A DNA stretch of 64,000 nucleotides, taken from Cryptomeria japonica (Eukaryota; Streptophyta; Pinopsida; Cupressales; Cupressaceae). The notes below the pieces were generated by a model. That model did not search any database. It worked only from the letters and a program-made list of their open reading frames with translations, and was not told the DNA's origin. The stretch covers positions 186,417,619 through 186,481,618 of the forward strand of contig NC_081410.1 in the NCBI RefSeq assembly GCF_030272615.1, in the 5' to 3' direction. Of the stretch, positions 1 through 18,985 are shown piece by piece; the first letter of the stretch is position 1; the number at the start of each line of letters is the position of its first letter. Position numbers and translations under genes: made by a program.

Positions 1-1124
1 CCTAATTGTAATGTTGTAACTGCTCACACCTCCCATCTATCCTGCATTTTCACCATCTTCCCAATTCTCCCCCCAATCTGGAGACCTAATTTCTAGGACT
101 AGGGAATGGTATGCCTTGGTCCTAAATCAAGATCAGGGTGTACCACACCCTAGGCCTCTTAATTGGGCCCTAAATTGAAGCCTCATAACGATCATCAGGA
201 ATGAGCAAAAATTTGGATCCCTTGTCAGCCTACTCCGAAAATTTAATTTAATTTTCGAGTAGATAGGTATAAAAGGAAGTCTACCCCTCTCATTTGAATC
301 TAACCAAAATCAAGATCTCAATTACACTCTAGTAAAATCAAGTGAGCAAGCAATCAGTCATTCATCAGGCATTGGAGCAAAAGTGAATTCAAGTTCAAGC
401 ATTGAAGATGGCATTCATGATCAATGTGTTATGAAGACGTCCTACATGAAACCCTAAAATCTTTGTGTGAACACAAACAAAACTTCATCAAGGTAAACAT
501 TGTGGTTTCAATCATTACATTTCAGATTCAAGCTTTCCCTTAAAAGGAAAGTATTTCATTATATTCTTTCATTACATTTGTCAATTCAATTTCATGGTTA
601 ATTCCAAAATTGAGGTTTTACCTAAGGAAACCCCTATTCTCAACATATTTCCCTTTCTTTCTGTGTGTAGGAAATATGTGTAGAGTTGTACTCAAGAATT
701 TTGGCAGAGTTGACAGTGATAAATAGGTTCAACTTTCGATGATAGAAAATTCAAAAGACTCGGGCATATCTATGCTACCTAGCCTTGAAAAATCAAGCCA
801 AACTTATAAGAATAGGTTCTAGACATCTACTTTTGCATAGATCCAAGTTTGTGGCTCAGTGGGATATCTATAGCTTACTGTTATGTTAGTTTACTTCAAT
901 AATTCATGGTTTTATCCTAATTTCACAATTACATCACAAATTCAACTAAGAAAGAGGATGATTAACCCTAACCAATTGAATCCAATCAGAGTTTCAATGT
1001 ATTTCCCATTGGGATTGAACCTAGATCTACTAGGTTCAATCCTCTTTCAATGTAGTTTGGTTAATTGGGCTATTTAGTGGACTTACTTAATGAAACCCTA
1101 ATTCCTAATTTTTCATACATTACA
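1..1124 (+). repeat. LTR-like segment, truncated by the window start
   Basis: The segment has a TATA box at 268-275 and a CA-rich stretch that resembles an LTR transcribed region. It ends in TTACA directly before a primer-binding-like sequence that closely resembles the one beside the LTR of the 46-62 kb Ty3 element. I infer the downstream part of a Ty3-type LTR in plus orientation. The left end is not visible, no gag follows, and no partner LTR is in the window, so it could be a solo LTR with a little internal sequence. The short ORF at 883-1077 is not recognisable. Confidence 0.45.
268..275 (+). promoter_or_regulatory. TATA box of the LTR-like segment
   Basis: TATAAAAG in a GC-poor setting, about 850 bp before the inferred LTR end. 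It is a plausible Pol II TATA box for the element, judged from sequence and position only. Confidence 0.4.
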
Positions 1125-1140
1125 TTTTGGTGAACCCAAC
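1125..1140 (+). other. Primer-binding-like site
   Basis: TTTTGGTGAACCCAAC follows the LTR-like end immediately. The PBS candidate of the 46-62 kb Ty3 element (60333-60349, minus strand) begins TTGGTGAACCCGACG, so the two elements probably used the same tRNA primer. I have not assigned the tRNA. Confidence 0.4.
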
Positions 1141-1332
1141 AACTTACATGCCTAATTTTGATTTACTGTCTCGTATTTGATTTTGTATGCATTTTAAAGT
1201 TCAAGTTTGCACTCATAATTGTTATTTTCAATATAATCTCATAAATTTAGAGTTTATATTCACACAAAAAACCTAATTATTCTAAAATTAACTTGTGGGT
1301 TGCATAATTTATCAAGTGTATTTTTAGATCTA

Positions 1333-2075
1333 ATTATTTATTTATTTTCAGCAAAAGTGGCAAGCCACGTAAATATATATAAATAAGAAAACTGAGTCAA
1401 GAGCTCAATAGGGAAAGAACCAAGAAGAAAACCCTATATCCTTACTCAGATACAACAGAGAAAGAAAAAAAGGAGCTATAAGGAACCCCTGCAAACCTCA
1501 TAGAGGCCACAATTGAGATTATTGGAACAGGATAAACTAAGAGAAATCCTAGAATCAGCCCCGACATCCGGTTATCATTGATCTTGATAAAATTGTGTGA
1601 GGATGCCTGAGCACTGCAAACCTGCCAACACCAGTGACCAGTGAGCATATTCGTATACATGTAAAGTGCAGAAAAAGGAATGCAGTCGGTTGAATTATTT
1701 CGGAACTATAATACCAGTACAACATTATCACCGCCACCAAAACTGATACTAGTTACCGAAGAGACTCCTTTACCAGTACAACATAATCACCACCACCAAA
1801 ACTGATACCGGTTATCGTAGAGACTAGCACCTACTACTGGTGAAGATATGAACTGGAACACTGACGATACCAGTTAGTAGATGAGAGTACTGGACCACAG
1901 AGGAAAAAGTTAACAAAAAACCGGTTATGTTACCGGAGCTTAAATATCGGAATGTTGATGTAACTAGTTATGTTATACCGGGAAAAACTGGTATGCAAAC
2001 TAATTTATCGATTTATGGGAATACTCACAAAACTGGTTATACAAAATGAGTCCCATACCGGTTATACATATCTAA
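1333..2075. repeat. ACCGGT-rich degenerate repeat region
   Basis: The stretch is full of variants of accggttat and ataccagt. It contains an imperfect tandem duplication of about 60 bp (near 1711-1770 and 1771-1833) that shares the pattern ccagtacaacat.atcaccaccaccaaaactgata. No ORF is convincing. Similar CCGGT words occur in the copia LTR at 42.7-43.8 kb, but I see no alignable homology. Confidence 0.3.
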
Positions 2076-3689
2076 TTATTATGACATGTTATGTTATTAT
2101 TTAAATGCATTTATTGTTCAAAATCACAATTTAAATTGCTTAATTAATTAGTTAATCAATCATTGTTACAACATTTATAGGTAAGCAGAGTTTGGAGCGA
2201 TTTGTAGGCTCACATTTATGTCAAGGATGAGTGTGTAAGGTCGGAGTGGTTGAATTTTTAAATATCCACAAAATATTCGAAGTTGCTACAATTGTGACTC
2301 TATTACCCTAGATTAGGCACTGGTCTTTGATATTTGGAAAGAATTTTAGACGCCATTTTGATTCTATTAAATCTATTTTCCCTTTTTTGTTCGTAAGAGT
2401 AGGAGTAGAAGTAGATTTCACTCTCATGCAAATTTGTGTTAAATAACCAAGGATTTATCCAATTCAAGGCTAAATACAAGCACTTTGGTTTCCTTTTATT
2501 GAGATTCATCTGCATTTCTATAATATTTTTCACAATTTGGTGTATATCTTTAAATATTGCAATGGGTCACCTCCCTAGGTCTTGTAGAGATTGAAGAGTA
2601 GGAGATCTTTCAACCTTTGGGTTGTAATCTCACTCATTGACCACTGATTTGGAGATATGTTGATTGGATTAAGCTAATTCATGGGAATCTTTAGGCAATC
2701 AGTTGGAAACACCAACAAGTGTGTCTAGTTTTTTCATGTGGTTCCCATGACAACATATTTTTCTTATCCTCCTTCCAATCAATAACAAAATAACAATAGT
2801 CCTTTAGGGAGAACCTTGGTTCCTTGAAAAATCCAATCTTTCCTTAAAAATATACACTTATTCTTTATGCTACCAAATAAAAAGTTAATGAGGTCTCTTC
2901 CTGGGTTAGGTTCACAAGGATTCGTTTAGAATACTAGGATAAAGCGGTCATATGTAAGGTATTTTCTAATTCTCTTGGTATATTTTTAGCTATTGACAAT
3001 GTCATAAAATCTATTAAATAATTGGTCTTTGCTAGATTTTGTGTGTGTGCTAATAAGGTGCTACCAAAAATTATTAAACTATGCTCTAAGTTTTATATCT
3101 AGGACTAGAAAATCCAATATGAGTCCTCCTCACCAATCTTCTTTCATTTTCATGAGGTTAGGCAAAATATCTCATGTTTGTTCCAGTTAAAATGTACTTT
3201 GGGACAATGCTTTTGACCTTTCAATTACATAAGCCTCGTAGGAAGTTACACTTAATGATCTTCTTTAAAGGACAAGAGAAAACTAGTTGATATTCCTTTA
3301 GACTAGTTCTTCTTTGAAAAAGGTAAGGAGTTAGACATTGTAACTTTGTGGATCTTTTGGGGGGTGTGAGGGCCTCCCCCTTTAAGGATAAGAGAAAACT
3401 AGAAGCTATGATTATGTGTCATTTGGTTGAGCATGGTTGTTCTTAAAAAAAAGGTGGGATGAACCAAACAAGCAAATATTTAACTCCAATTTAGAGCTCT
3501 TTGGTGAGCTTTGGATTTAAACCTCCTTAAGTTTTGGTTTTGTGGTCCATCCATTGTAGTTGGATATTTGATTTTTAGGGGTCCCTTTAGGTTTTGAGGC
3601 CCATTTCTTAGTCAAGATTCTAATTTCTTGTTGCATTTGCCTATCTTGATGTTCATGGATTTAGGGTCCTTTCAAAACCCATATTTTAT
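2076..3689. other. Unrecognised non-coding DNA
   Basis: AT-rich with scattered stops in all frames. Two short imperfect repeats of an 'aaggacaagagaaaactag' motif lie near 3268 and 3382. The ORF at 2303-2533 (minus) resembles no family I know. I see no RNA gene or element end. Confidence 0.4.
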
Positions 3690-5685
3690 TCCTAGCTTTT
3701 GTAAAAAGCATATATCTCATTTTAAAATAAAATATTATAGAATAAATATAAAAAATAAAATATGTTCAAATTATAATACTTTTTTTTAACATTATAAATA
3801 GTAACCTATGGTATTTTCAAGATTTAAAGAAAAACATATGTTATGACATAAGAAGATTCAAATGGAAGATCCATGATTGAAATATATTACACTTATGAAG
3901 ATATATAGTAAGAACAAAAAATGCATTTTATTTTATGGAAATTATATCCATGTATACATTAAGTATTTTATTGAGAATAAAGTTTAAATTAACAAAAATT
4001 ACAATAGATTATTTTTATCTAAAGAGTTCAAGATTAGAAACATTTTTATCTAAAACCTCTTTCTCCTTTTGTAGTTGTTGGGATCTTATCTTTATATTAG
4101 GGTTTGAAATTTCAATTGTCTTCTTCCTCTTTAGGAGACTCTAATAGAATATCTAACAACTAGATCTTAATTCTAGATCTACAAAACTAGATAAAATCAT
4201 TTAGAGATGACAATAGAACATCATTAAGAATACAATTCAAATATACAAAAACCACAATGGATTATTTGTATCTAAGGAATTCAACATTAGAAACATTTTT
4301 ATCTACAACCTCTTTCTCCTTTTGTAGTTGTTTAGATCTTATCTTTTTTATTATGGTTTAAAATTTCAATTGGCTTCTTCCTCTTTAGGAGACCCTAATA
4401 GAACATCTAACAACTAGATCTCAATTTAGATAGATCTACATAACTAGATAACATCATCAAGAGATGACAATAAAACATCATTGAGAATATGATTTAAATA
4501 ACAAAAACGACAATGGATTATTTTTATCTAAAGAGTTCAAGATGAGAAATATTTTATTAGATACAACTTCTTTCTCCTTTTGTAGTTTTTGCTCGATCTT
4601 ATCTTTTTACTAGGGTGACTTGTTCCTCTTTAAGAGACTCTAATAGAACATCTAACAATTCCAGATCTACATAACTAGATAATATCATTCAAAGATGACA
4701 ATAAGTAATCCTATTTTAAATAAATTTATTCTTTATTTTAATTTATTAAATTAATTATTTAAATGTTGACCTATATTTTTATTTAAACATTTACAAACAA
4801 GTATATATACTTTAAAACCTAAGTTTAATGATTATATAATTAAATTTATTTTTTTTAAACACAGTCAATTAAATATAATTTTTTTTATAATTTTTTTTAA
4901 ACATAGCCAATTTAATATAATTTTATTCCTAGCTTTTGTCAAAAGCATATGTCTCATTAAAAAATAAAATATTAATAATCTATGGTATTTTCAAGAATTA
5001 AAGAAAAACATATGGTATGATATAAGAAGATTCAAATGGAAGATCCATGATTGATATTATATTCTTGTATACAAGTAAGTATTTTATTGAGAATAAAGTT
5101 CAAATAACAAAAATTACAATGGATTATTTTTATCTAAAGAGTTCAAGATTAGAAACATTTTTTTTATCTAAACCCTCTTTCTTCTTTTGTAGTTGTTGAG
5201 ATCTTATCTTTTTATTAGAATTTGAAATTTCAATTGGCTTCTTCCTCTTTAGGAGACTCTCATAGAACATCTAACAACTAGATCTACATAACTAGATAGC
5301 ATCATGTAGAAATGACAATAGAACATCGTATGTTAGCTAAATTTATTCTTTATTTTAACTTATTAAATTAATTATTTAAATATTGACATATACTTTTATT
5401 TAAATATATACAACTTATATACTTTAAAACCAAAGTTTCATGATTATATACTTAAAGATATTTTTTTAAACGCAACCAAATTTTTAAAAAATTTATATCA
5501 CGTACTAAAATTTTAGACAATGATATATATATAATGAATGGAATGACAACTTCAAATTTTATTGGTTTTAAACTACCCAACAATGATCTACTGTCTAATG
5601 ACATTGTTATCAAAACTCATACATACATACATACATACATACATTTATTTTATCTTCTTGAGATGTTTAAGATAACGGACATAAA
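3690..5685 (+). repeat. Array copy 0: two tail segments only
   Basis: Two successive tails begin with the same phrase (attcctagcttttgt near 3690 and 4926), so a segment of about 1.2 kb is itself duplicated here. Each contains the ~255-bp subrepeat. The right end has a (CATA)n run near 5614-5641, the counterpart of the long TA tracts that end copies 1 and 2. It is clearly more diverged from copies 1 and 2 than those are from each other. Confidence 0.6.
3990..4700 (+). repeat. ~255-bp tandem subrepeat, three copies
   Basis: A block starting near ggattatttttatctaaaga and ending near agatgacaatagaacatc repeats at about 4000, 4255 and 4510. Further single or paired copies lie near 5120, 9930, 10090, 10250, 15170, 15330, 15490 and 19640. 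The unit is non-coding and AT-rich. Because copy number differs between array units, it seems to expand independently within the larger unit. Confidence 0.65.
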
Positions 5686-6659
5686 AAATAGAAAGAATGC
5701 TTCTTGTTGTATCACAATACCAGTGGAACAGAATATATCCAGATCCTGCCATTATTTTATATCTCCTACCTTATCAACCAATCAATTCAATCTTCTGAAA
5801 CAAGTAGAAAACTATTTGGTTTCGAATTTGTTTAAGTTTTTCATGGTTGTGAGAATAGAATCTGTCCATTATAAGTGAGCATAACATCTGGTATTTTCCA
5901 TTAATAGAATTGTCTTTCCACTGCACTCACTTCACTGTGTAGCAAAACTTTTGAAATTTTCTTTGAAAGAATCTGAGCTCTTAGGTGTTGATTACTAAAT
6001 GAAGTTCCCATCAAACTCAATGGATGACAGAAATCTTCAGCCACTTTACTGTGTAGCATTTTTCCTTTTCTTCAGGAATACTCAACTTTTGGTTGGCAAG
6101 TTAGGGACGCTGTTTTTCCTTGAATGTCCATTTTTTAGTCAATATTATATTGAAACACACCAATACAATAACAGTAACAATTGTTATCACAAGACAACAT
6201 AATATAACTTCTACGTCTATCATGTAGAATATGAATTGTCATATCAGACTTTATATCAAATGTATTTTTTCTATATAAATAATTGTCACATATATTAAGT
6301 CTTACATTTAGTAAAATGTTATTAACATTTTGTATCTAAACAGTGTAAATGTTTTCTTATATGGATTGCAACAGAATGTATAATACTTATTAATTTTATT
6401 GGTTGCGATATCTATAAGTATTTTCAGTTATTAGAGGAGGCAGTATGAATCTATAAAAGAAGAAATTGATGGAAAGAAAGTCGTGATAGCTAATAATATA
6501 ACTAGTATGTCTATCTTTAGAGGAATATAGGTATAGTATATCATATTTGTTCATTATTTCACTTTTAAAATATTATATTAATATATTATAATTAATATGA
6601 AATAAATATTAAGATATGATTATATTATTATGTTTTAATATATTCTTATTATTACATTC

Positions 6660-6960
6660 TGTATGGAATAATCAATAATATTATTTCTAATCTATTATTA
6701 TACTACTATTTTATATAGATTATCTAATATCATCAATGATGGAGATCTGATGTAAGATTGAAGATTAATGGAATAATTAATAATATTATTTCTAATCTAT
6801 TATTATACTACTATTTTATATAGATTATCTAATATTATCAATGATGGAGATCTTATGTAAGATTGAAGATTAATGGATGAGATTCGATAAAGTGAATTGA
6901 TTGAGATAAATACGAAATCTGATGTAAGATTGAAGATTAATGGATGAGATTCGATGAGGT
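6660..6960 (+). repeat. Internal tandem duplications in copy 1
   Basis: A block of about 105 bp beginning ggaataatcaataatattat repeats at about 6665 and 6770. A block of about 68 bp containing gatgtaagattgaagattaa repeats at about 6852 and 6920. Both are present in copy 2 (11.87-12.16 kb), so they predate the large duplication. Confidence 0.7.
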
Positions 6961-8197
6961 GAATTGATTGAGATACATATGAAGTTAGTTGATTGCATGA
7001 TAGAGCTGGACAAAAATGATTGATCAGTTAAACTGAGCGTAAATGCTTCTAGTTGCTGCATCATGTGAGTATAATACACCTTTGGCGTAGTAATTTTTTT
7101 AACGAAATAATGGAGAAATAAAATAATAAATTCTATGTCCACAGTTTTTACATTATTTTTTCTAAATATAAGTATGCTAGTTTAAAGCATCATCATACTC
7201 CTAGCTATTATTTCATGTATTCCAATAGCACTACATGTGCAAATGCATTGTCATACACAAACTAATAATTTATTTAGATGAGTATGTGATTATGAGTTTT
7301 CTTCTAAATGACTTGCAAAATTCTAATCATAATATTAGACAAGAGAAAGGGAACAACCAAAAATACTATTTGGCCAAATACTATAGAATGATGTAAAGTA
7401 TTGATTGATGATTCACAATGCTATAGGATTAGACAAGATTATGACATATGTCTTTAAAATTAAAAAGTAAATAAGATATGATCTCATTAAAACCAAAGTA
7501 AACTTAACATGTGAATAGGACCCACTAGGTGAACTAAGATAAAATGCCTTATTCATACCAACAATATATTCCTATCTATGAATATTTTATTGAGGATAAA
7601 GTTACAATTGGATTATTTTTATATAAAGAGTTAGAAGGTTAAAAATATTTTCTATAATTTATTATTTAGAATTAAAATTCATTTTCAATGTATTATGAAA
7701 TAAAAAATATATGAATTCTTACTTTTCAAAATATATTTTAAATAGTATTATAATTAGTTTTTTTTTCCAAGGTTATGTGTCTTTGGCATTCTTTCTAAGT
7801 CATAGTTTATTTTTATGATATTTTTACATTTGTTTTTTTATTAAATAAGCAACAAAACAAGGGAGCTTATCCTTAACAAACTCTGGTTAGAAGACCATTG
7901 TTAGAGGCATGTTGAACTAGTAACAACCAAAAAGGACCAAATTCAAGAGTGGAGGGAAACACCCAAAACCTGACATGGGGTAGCTTACCTTTATGCCTGC
8001 GACGAACAACAATCCAAGCAATACAATTATTAGGAGCATCATAAGAAGGATCAAGCGAGGAGAACCCCACAAAGTTTCTATCCACAACAGGAGCAAATTT
8101 TTGCTGCAAAACAACATCGAGACCAAACTCACATAGAGCAAATCATTGCTACAAAATAGAAACAACAGTTGTAGGAGTCATCAAAATCAGAGAGAAT

Positions 8198-8210
8198 GTG
8201 TATATATATA

Positions 8211-8260
<50 letters not shown>

Positions 8261-8275
8261 GAGAGAGAGAGAGAA
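8198..8275 (+). repeat. Compound (TA)n(TG)n(TA)n(GA)n microsatellite
   Basis: Uninterrupted TG run flanked by TA and GA runs. In copy 2 the matching site (13457-13510) has only TA and GA, with the TG portion missing. It is a simple length-variable tract; the ORF spanning it on the minus strand is spurious. Confidence 0.85.
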
Positions 8276-10761
8276 TATTTTCTTATATATAATTTTATAT
8301 ATTCACCATAGTTTTTTTCATTTATTTTCATAGTAGGATAGTTAGCATTATTTAATTACATATGTTCTATTTTTTTTATATAGTAATATATTCATTATAA
8401 ATACATTTTGGTTATTATTTTCTACTAATTTCTTTCACATTAATCTAATTCTATTTTTTATATTCTTTTAAATTATTATTATTTTGTTCCTATCTTTCTA
8501 TTTATTTTAGCCTCCTTTTATATATATAATAATCTTTAATTTATTAAGTAACATATTTTAATCTCTTTGGTCTCTTATCTTACTTCTTGTTTCTTATTTT
8601 CCCCTTTCTCTCTTAGTTCCTTGATATTCGTGTAAACTCTTCCCCTCTCTCTTCTTCCTCCCCACTTTTTTAGTTTGTTTTTGGTATGCAAAATCTCATT
8701 TTTTTATCTCCTTGATTTTTTAATTGTATCTTGATGATGCAACATGGAGTGTGATTCGAACAGTTGATAAAAAACCTCTACACAATTTAATCCAATGCAA
8801 TTGCATTATTCACTATGGATTATGGAAACCTAATATCATTAATATAGTTTAAAATTTACATATATTTAGATTCAAAATGTTCATTTTAAATATTGACCAT
8901 TTTAGAATAATATTATTTAAAGAAAATAGAGATCCACATTATTTATAAATTTAGATTTTTCTTTGGTTTTATCATCAAATGATAGAGTTAGTAAATTAAC
9001 ATCTCCATCCAATGAGGGTGAAAGTATCCCAAAAAATGATTGCCTACAAAAGAACAAGCTCAAGATTTGGAACCAAACAAAACAAGAAGACAACAATCTC
9101 TTACAAAAAGAATAAAATTTAGAAAGATGAAAGGCAAGCTAACCTCCACAGTTCCACGAGAGCTAGTAGCATGTATCCCCACTTCAATATACTTGAGCAA
9201 CACATGGATGAAATTGACTTGTGTTTTCTTATTTATAATGGGCAAACCCCCACATCTTCCACTAAAGCTAGCAGCATAAGACAAAGCAGTTAGTAGATGC
9301 ATGCGCACTTTGACATGCTTTAGCAACATATAGATGGAATTGATTTTTCTTTTCTTTCTGATAATGAGCAAGAGTAGGTTTTTTAAGGGTTTTAAGTCTT
9401 TTTATGATGCTATACTAAAAGATAGTAAATGTCTTATAAAAAATACACAAAAAACCAAACTCATTAAAATTGAAGTGTAGTAGCCATAAACAATAACAAA
9501 AGATTTAAAAGACAATAGACCAAAAATACATGGACAAAAACAATAATCAACAAAGATTACATTTCCTTTAATCCCCCATTAATGTCCTACGCTTCATGAA
9601 GAAGCTTGATTTCTTTGTCCAAATCAACAACCTCTTTCTGTTTTTTTAATAGCTATTGAAATCTTATCCTTTTATGATCAATTGACTTCTTCCTCTTTTT
9701 ATGAAGCATATATATTAGGGTAATTTATGGTATTTTCAAGAACTAAAGAAAAACATATGGTATGACATAAGAAGACTTAAATGGAGGACCCATGATGGGA
9801 ATATATTACACTTATGAAAATATATAGTGAGAACAAAAAAATATATTTCATTTCATAGAAATTATATCCTTATATACATGTAAGTATTTTATTGAGAATA
9901 AAGTTCAAATAACAAAAAATACAATGGATTATCTTTATCTGAAGAGTTTAGTAGTAGAAATATTTTTATCTACAACCCCCTCTTTCTCCTTTTGTAGTTG
10001 TTGAGATCTTATTTTTTATTAGGATTCAGTTATAATTGGCGTCTTCCTCTTTAGGAGACTATCATAGAACATCTAAAAGCTATGTAGTTGTTGGGATCTT
10101 ATTTTTTATTAGCATTTAGTTATAATTGGCTTCTTCCTCTTTAGGAGACTATCATAGAACATCTAAAAGCTAGCTCTTAATTTCAGATCTACATAACTAG
10201 GACAATAGAACAACATTGAGAATACAATTCAAATAACAAAAATCACAATGGATTGTTTTTATCTAAAGAATTCAAGATTAGAAACATTTTTATCTTCAAC
10301 CTCTTTCTCCTTTTGTAGTTGTTGAGATCTTATCTTTTTATTAGAGTTTGAAATTTCAATTGGCTTCTTCCTCTTTATGAGACTTTGATAGAACATCTAA
10401 CAATTCTAGATCTACATAACTAGATAATATCATTCAAAAATAACAACAATATATCTTATTTTAATTAAATTTATTCTTTATTTTAATTTATTAAATTGAT
10501 TATTTAAATATTGACATATATTTTTATTTAAAAATTTATAAACTTATATATACTTAAAACCTAAGTTTAATGATTATATAATTAAAAAAAATATTAAACA
10601 CGGCCAAATTTTTAAAAAAATTATATCATCTACTAAAATTTCAAACAATGTATATAATGAATGGAAGGGCAACTTCAAATTTTATTAGTTTTAAACTACC
10701 CTACAATGATCCACCGTCCAATGACATTGTTATCAAAACTTTTTCATCATCCTCTTCATTC

Positions 10762-16141
<5,380 letters not shown>

Positions 16142-16969
16142 GTCTCCTACCTTATCAACCAATCAAATCAATCTTCTGAAACAAGTAGATAACTATTTGG
16201 TTTCGAATCTATTTAAGTTTTTCGTGATTGTGAGAATAGAATCTGTCCATTACAAGTGAACATAACTTCTGGTATTTCCGTTAATAGAATTATCTTTCCG
16301 CTGCACTCACTTCACTTCCTGCAAAACTTTGTAATTTTCTTTGAAAGAATCTGAGCTCTTACTTGGTCATTACTAAATGAAGTTCCCATCACACTCAATG
16401 GATGACAAAAGTGTACACCTACTTCACTGTGTAGCATTTTTCCTTTTCTTCAGGAATACTCAACTTTTGGTTGGCAAGTCAGGGACGCTCTTTTTTTCTA
16501 AAATGCCCATTCTTTAAGTCAATATTATATTGAAATGTATATGTGAGAAAACTTTATGAAAAAACACACAATACAATAACAGTAAACATTGTTATCACAA
16601 GACAACATAATATAACTTCTAACTAAGTTTATCATGTAGAATATCAATTGTCATACAAGAACATATCAGACTTTATATCAAATGTGATTTTTCTATATAA
16701 ATAATTTAGACGTGTAAATGAATCACGGATTGCAACAGAATGCATATATGCTTATTAATTTTATCCCTACACAATTTAATTCAAAACAATTGCATTATTC
16801 ATTGATATATTTTATTTTAAATTTTACATATAGTTTAATCTATTTTTAGATTCAAAATGTATAATTTAAATATTGATCACTTTAGAATAATATTATTTAA
16901 ATAAAATTAATCTATGTTATTTATAAATTTAGATTTTCTTTTTTTTTATCAAATGTAATAGTAATTGAA

Positions 16970-18985
16970 TATGTTTCTTTTTGCAAACAATTAGCAAATA
17001 GAAGAGATTAATACATCAACAATTATTTAATTATAATAAATATATTTGGTAATCTTCCTATTTTTTAAGTTAGTTCATTCAATCTTAACAATAATATTTG
17101 CAAATATATGTAATCTTAGTTGAATATTAGAAAATATATTTTTTATTATTCAATAATAGAATATCAATAATGCTAAGAGAGTATATTCTTTATTATTCAA
17201 TTAATATTAGTCTCTCATTTGTCATGGTAGTTATCTTGTAATGGTAACTACCAATATTTTCACAATTAATTAATTAGTATCAAAATATTTTCACCTAGTT
17301 TCAATAATGAATGCAAAATTTATTTGTCATGTTAGTTACCTTGTAACATATATCAAATCAAAAAAAAAAAAAAGATTTATATATACTATATTATTGATAA
17401 TATTAGTTTATTATCCAATTTTTATATTATTAAATAATATGAAGATAAGTAAAATAATACTATTAATTCATATTTTTTATATTATATATATATATGCTTA
17501 TTTATTTATGTGTAATATTATTAAATATTAGATAATCTATTTATTAAATTAACATTCAATTATTATTATAAATATATATAAAGAAAGTCAAGATATATGA
17601 AGGCTTTCATTTTTTAATTTTATAAAATTATTTTATTTAAGTGAAATAATGAAAAATGAAAGCATCCACATGCACAAGTCAAAAAAATTAAATAAAGAAA
17701 TATTATTTTTGATAGATAGATAGATGAGAAATATTTATTAGTTTAAAAGTATAATAATTTATTTTCAATAAATTACTTTAAAAAAATATTTTCAAAATGA
17801 AACTAAATATTAGAATTAGAATGTATACGCGTTAAAATAATCTTTTAATAAATAGAATTGAATACTAAAATAAATATTCATAAATTAAATTAAACTAAAC
17901 CATATTGAACCCTAATAAGTAGTTAGGTTTAGAATTCAACTATGGTTAGGGTTAAAGTTACAATTTGATTTTGATTAAATTTGCTTTAGTGTTTAATTAT
18001 ATTTAATGTTGAGATTCAATTTTGTATAGCGTTAGGGTTAGGGTTATTGTTAAATTCAATTATGGGTTTTTAAATTTTGTTTTGGGTTAGGGTTAAATTT
18101 GTTTATAGGCTAGGATTAATATTTAGTTTGGTTTTGTGTTAGTGCTTAGTTTTGTTTAGTCTTAACTTAGGTTAAGGGTTAGTGTTCAATTATGTTTAAA
18201 GTTAGTTTTGTATACTTTGGGGTTGTGGTTAAATTTGGTTTAGTGTTAGTGTTAAACTCTGTTATGGGTTAGGGTAAGGTTAAAATTTAGTTTTAGTTTT
18301 AGTGTTTAGTTTGGTTTAGCCTTAAATTATATTAAGGTTTAGCATTTAAGTTGACTTGGTTTTAAATTATGTTTAAAGTTGGGATTCAATTTTGTATTGT
18401 TTTAGGGTTACACTTGAATTTGATTTAGTGTAGGTTTAGGTTCAATGAGCATTAGTATTAGGGAAAAGATTATGTAACTTACTTAGTTTTAAATTATTTT
18501 TGAAGTTAGTTAATTTAATCTTAACTATAATATCTGTAAATATGTGTAATCTTATTGAATATTAGAGAATCCATTTTTAAAATTAGCATTCAATTATTAT
18601 TATAATTAGGTTTAATTGAATTTAAGATTCAATTAAATTTATAATTAGTATTTATTTAGTATTATAATTAGTTTTATAGTTTCAATAATAAAGGCAAAAT
18701 TTATTTGTCATGGTAGTAACATATATCTAATTTATAAAATTTTAATACTATAAATTGTATGAGGATAACTAAAATAAAGCTTTAAAAGATTTAAAAATTT
18801 ACATACATATTCAAAATAATTAAAGCGGAAACTTAAAAATCATGCATCTAGCTATTTAGAAATTTAAAAATAAACATGAAAAAATTCATAGATGTAATTG
18901 GTGGAAAATGAATTGAATAATAACGAATTAATGAAAATTGGGTGCAACCAATTGCAACATACTACTACTCGCCTAACGGCAACTT
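16970..18985. other. Copy 3-specific AT-rich insert with TTAGGG-like region
   Basis: No counterpart in copies 1 or 2. It is extremely AT-rich, with short runs such as aaaaaaaaaaaa near 17361 and (GATA)n near 17713. From 17920 to 18460 gttaggg and ggtttag words recur. I recognise no coding region or transposon end; the ORF at 17307-17531 is AT-rich noise. Confidence 0.5.
17920..18460 (+). repeat. Degenerate TTAGGG/TTTAG-rich stretch
   Basis: Words such as gttagggttagggtta (about 18031), gggttagggtt (about 18086) and ggttagggt (about 17944) are mixed with ttggttttag-like sequence. Plant telomere repeats are TTTAGGG; here the units are irregular and never form a clean array. It may be an eroded interstitial telomere-like repeat or a coincidental TG-rich repeat. 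Confidence 0.35.

Noticed and set aside
3990-4700. Regular repeats considered as CRISPR
   Set aside because: Units are about 255 bp without short spacers, and the sequence is a plant-type nuclear genome.
5999-6202. 67-codon ORF repeated at 11202 and, altered, at 20569
   Set aside because: Frameshifts between copies and no conservation beyond DNA identity argue against a protein.
7873-8165. Overlapping minus-strand ORFs repeated at 13057-13428
   Set aside because: Preserved only because the 5.2 kb unit is duplicated; two frames are open at once and the copies differ by indels. No family recognised.
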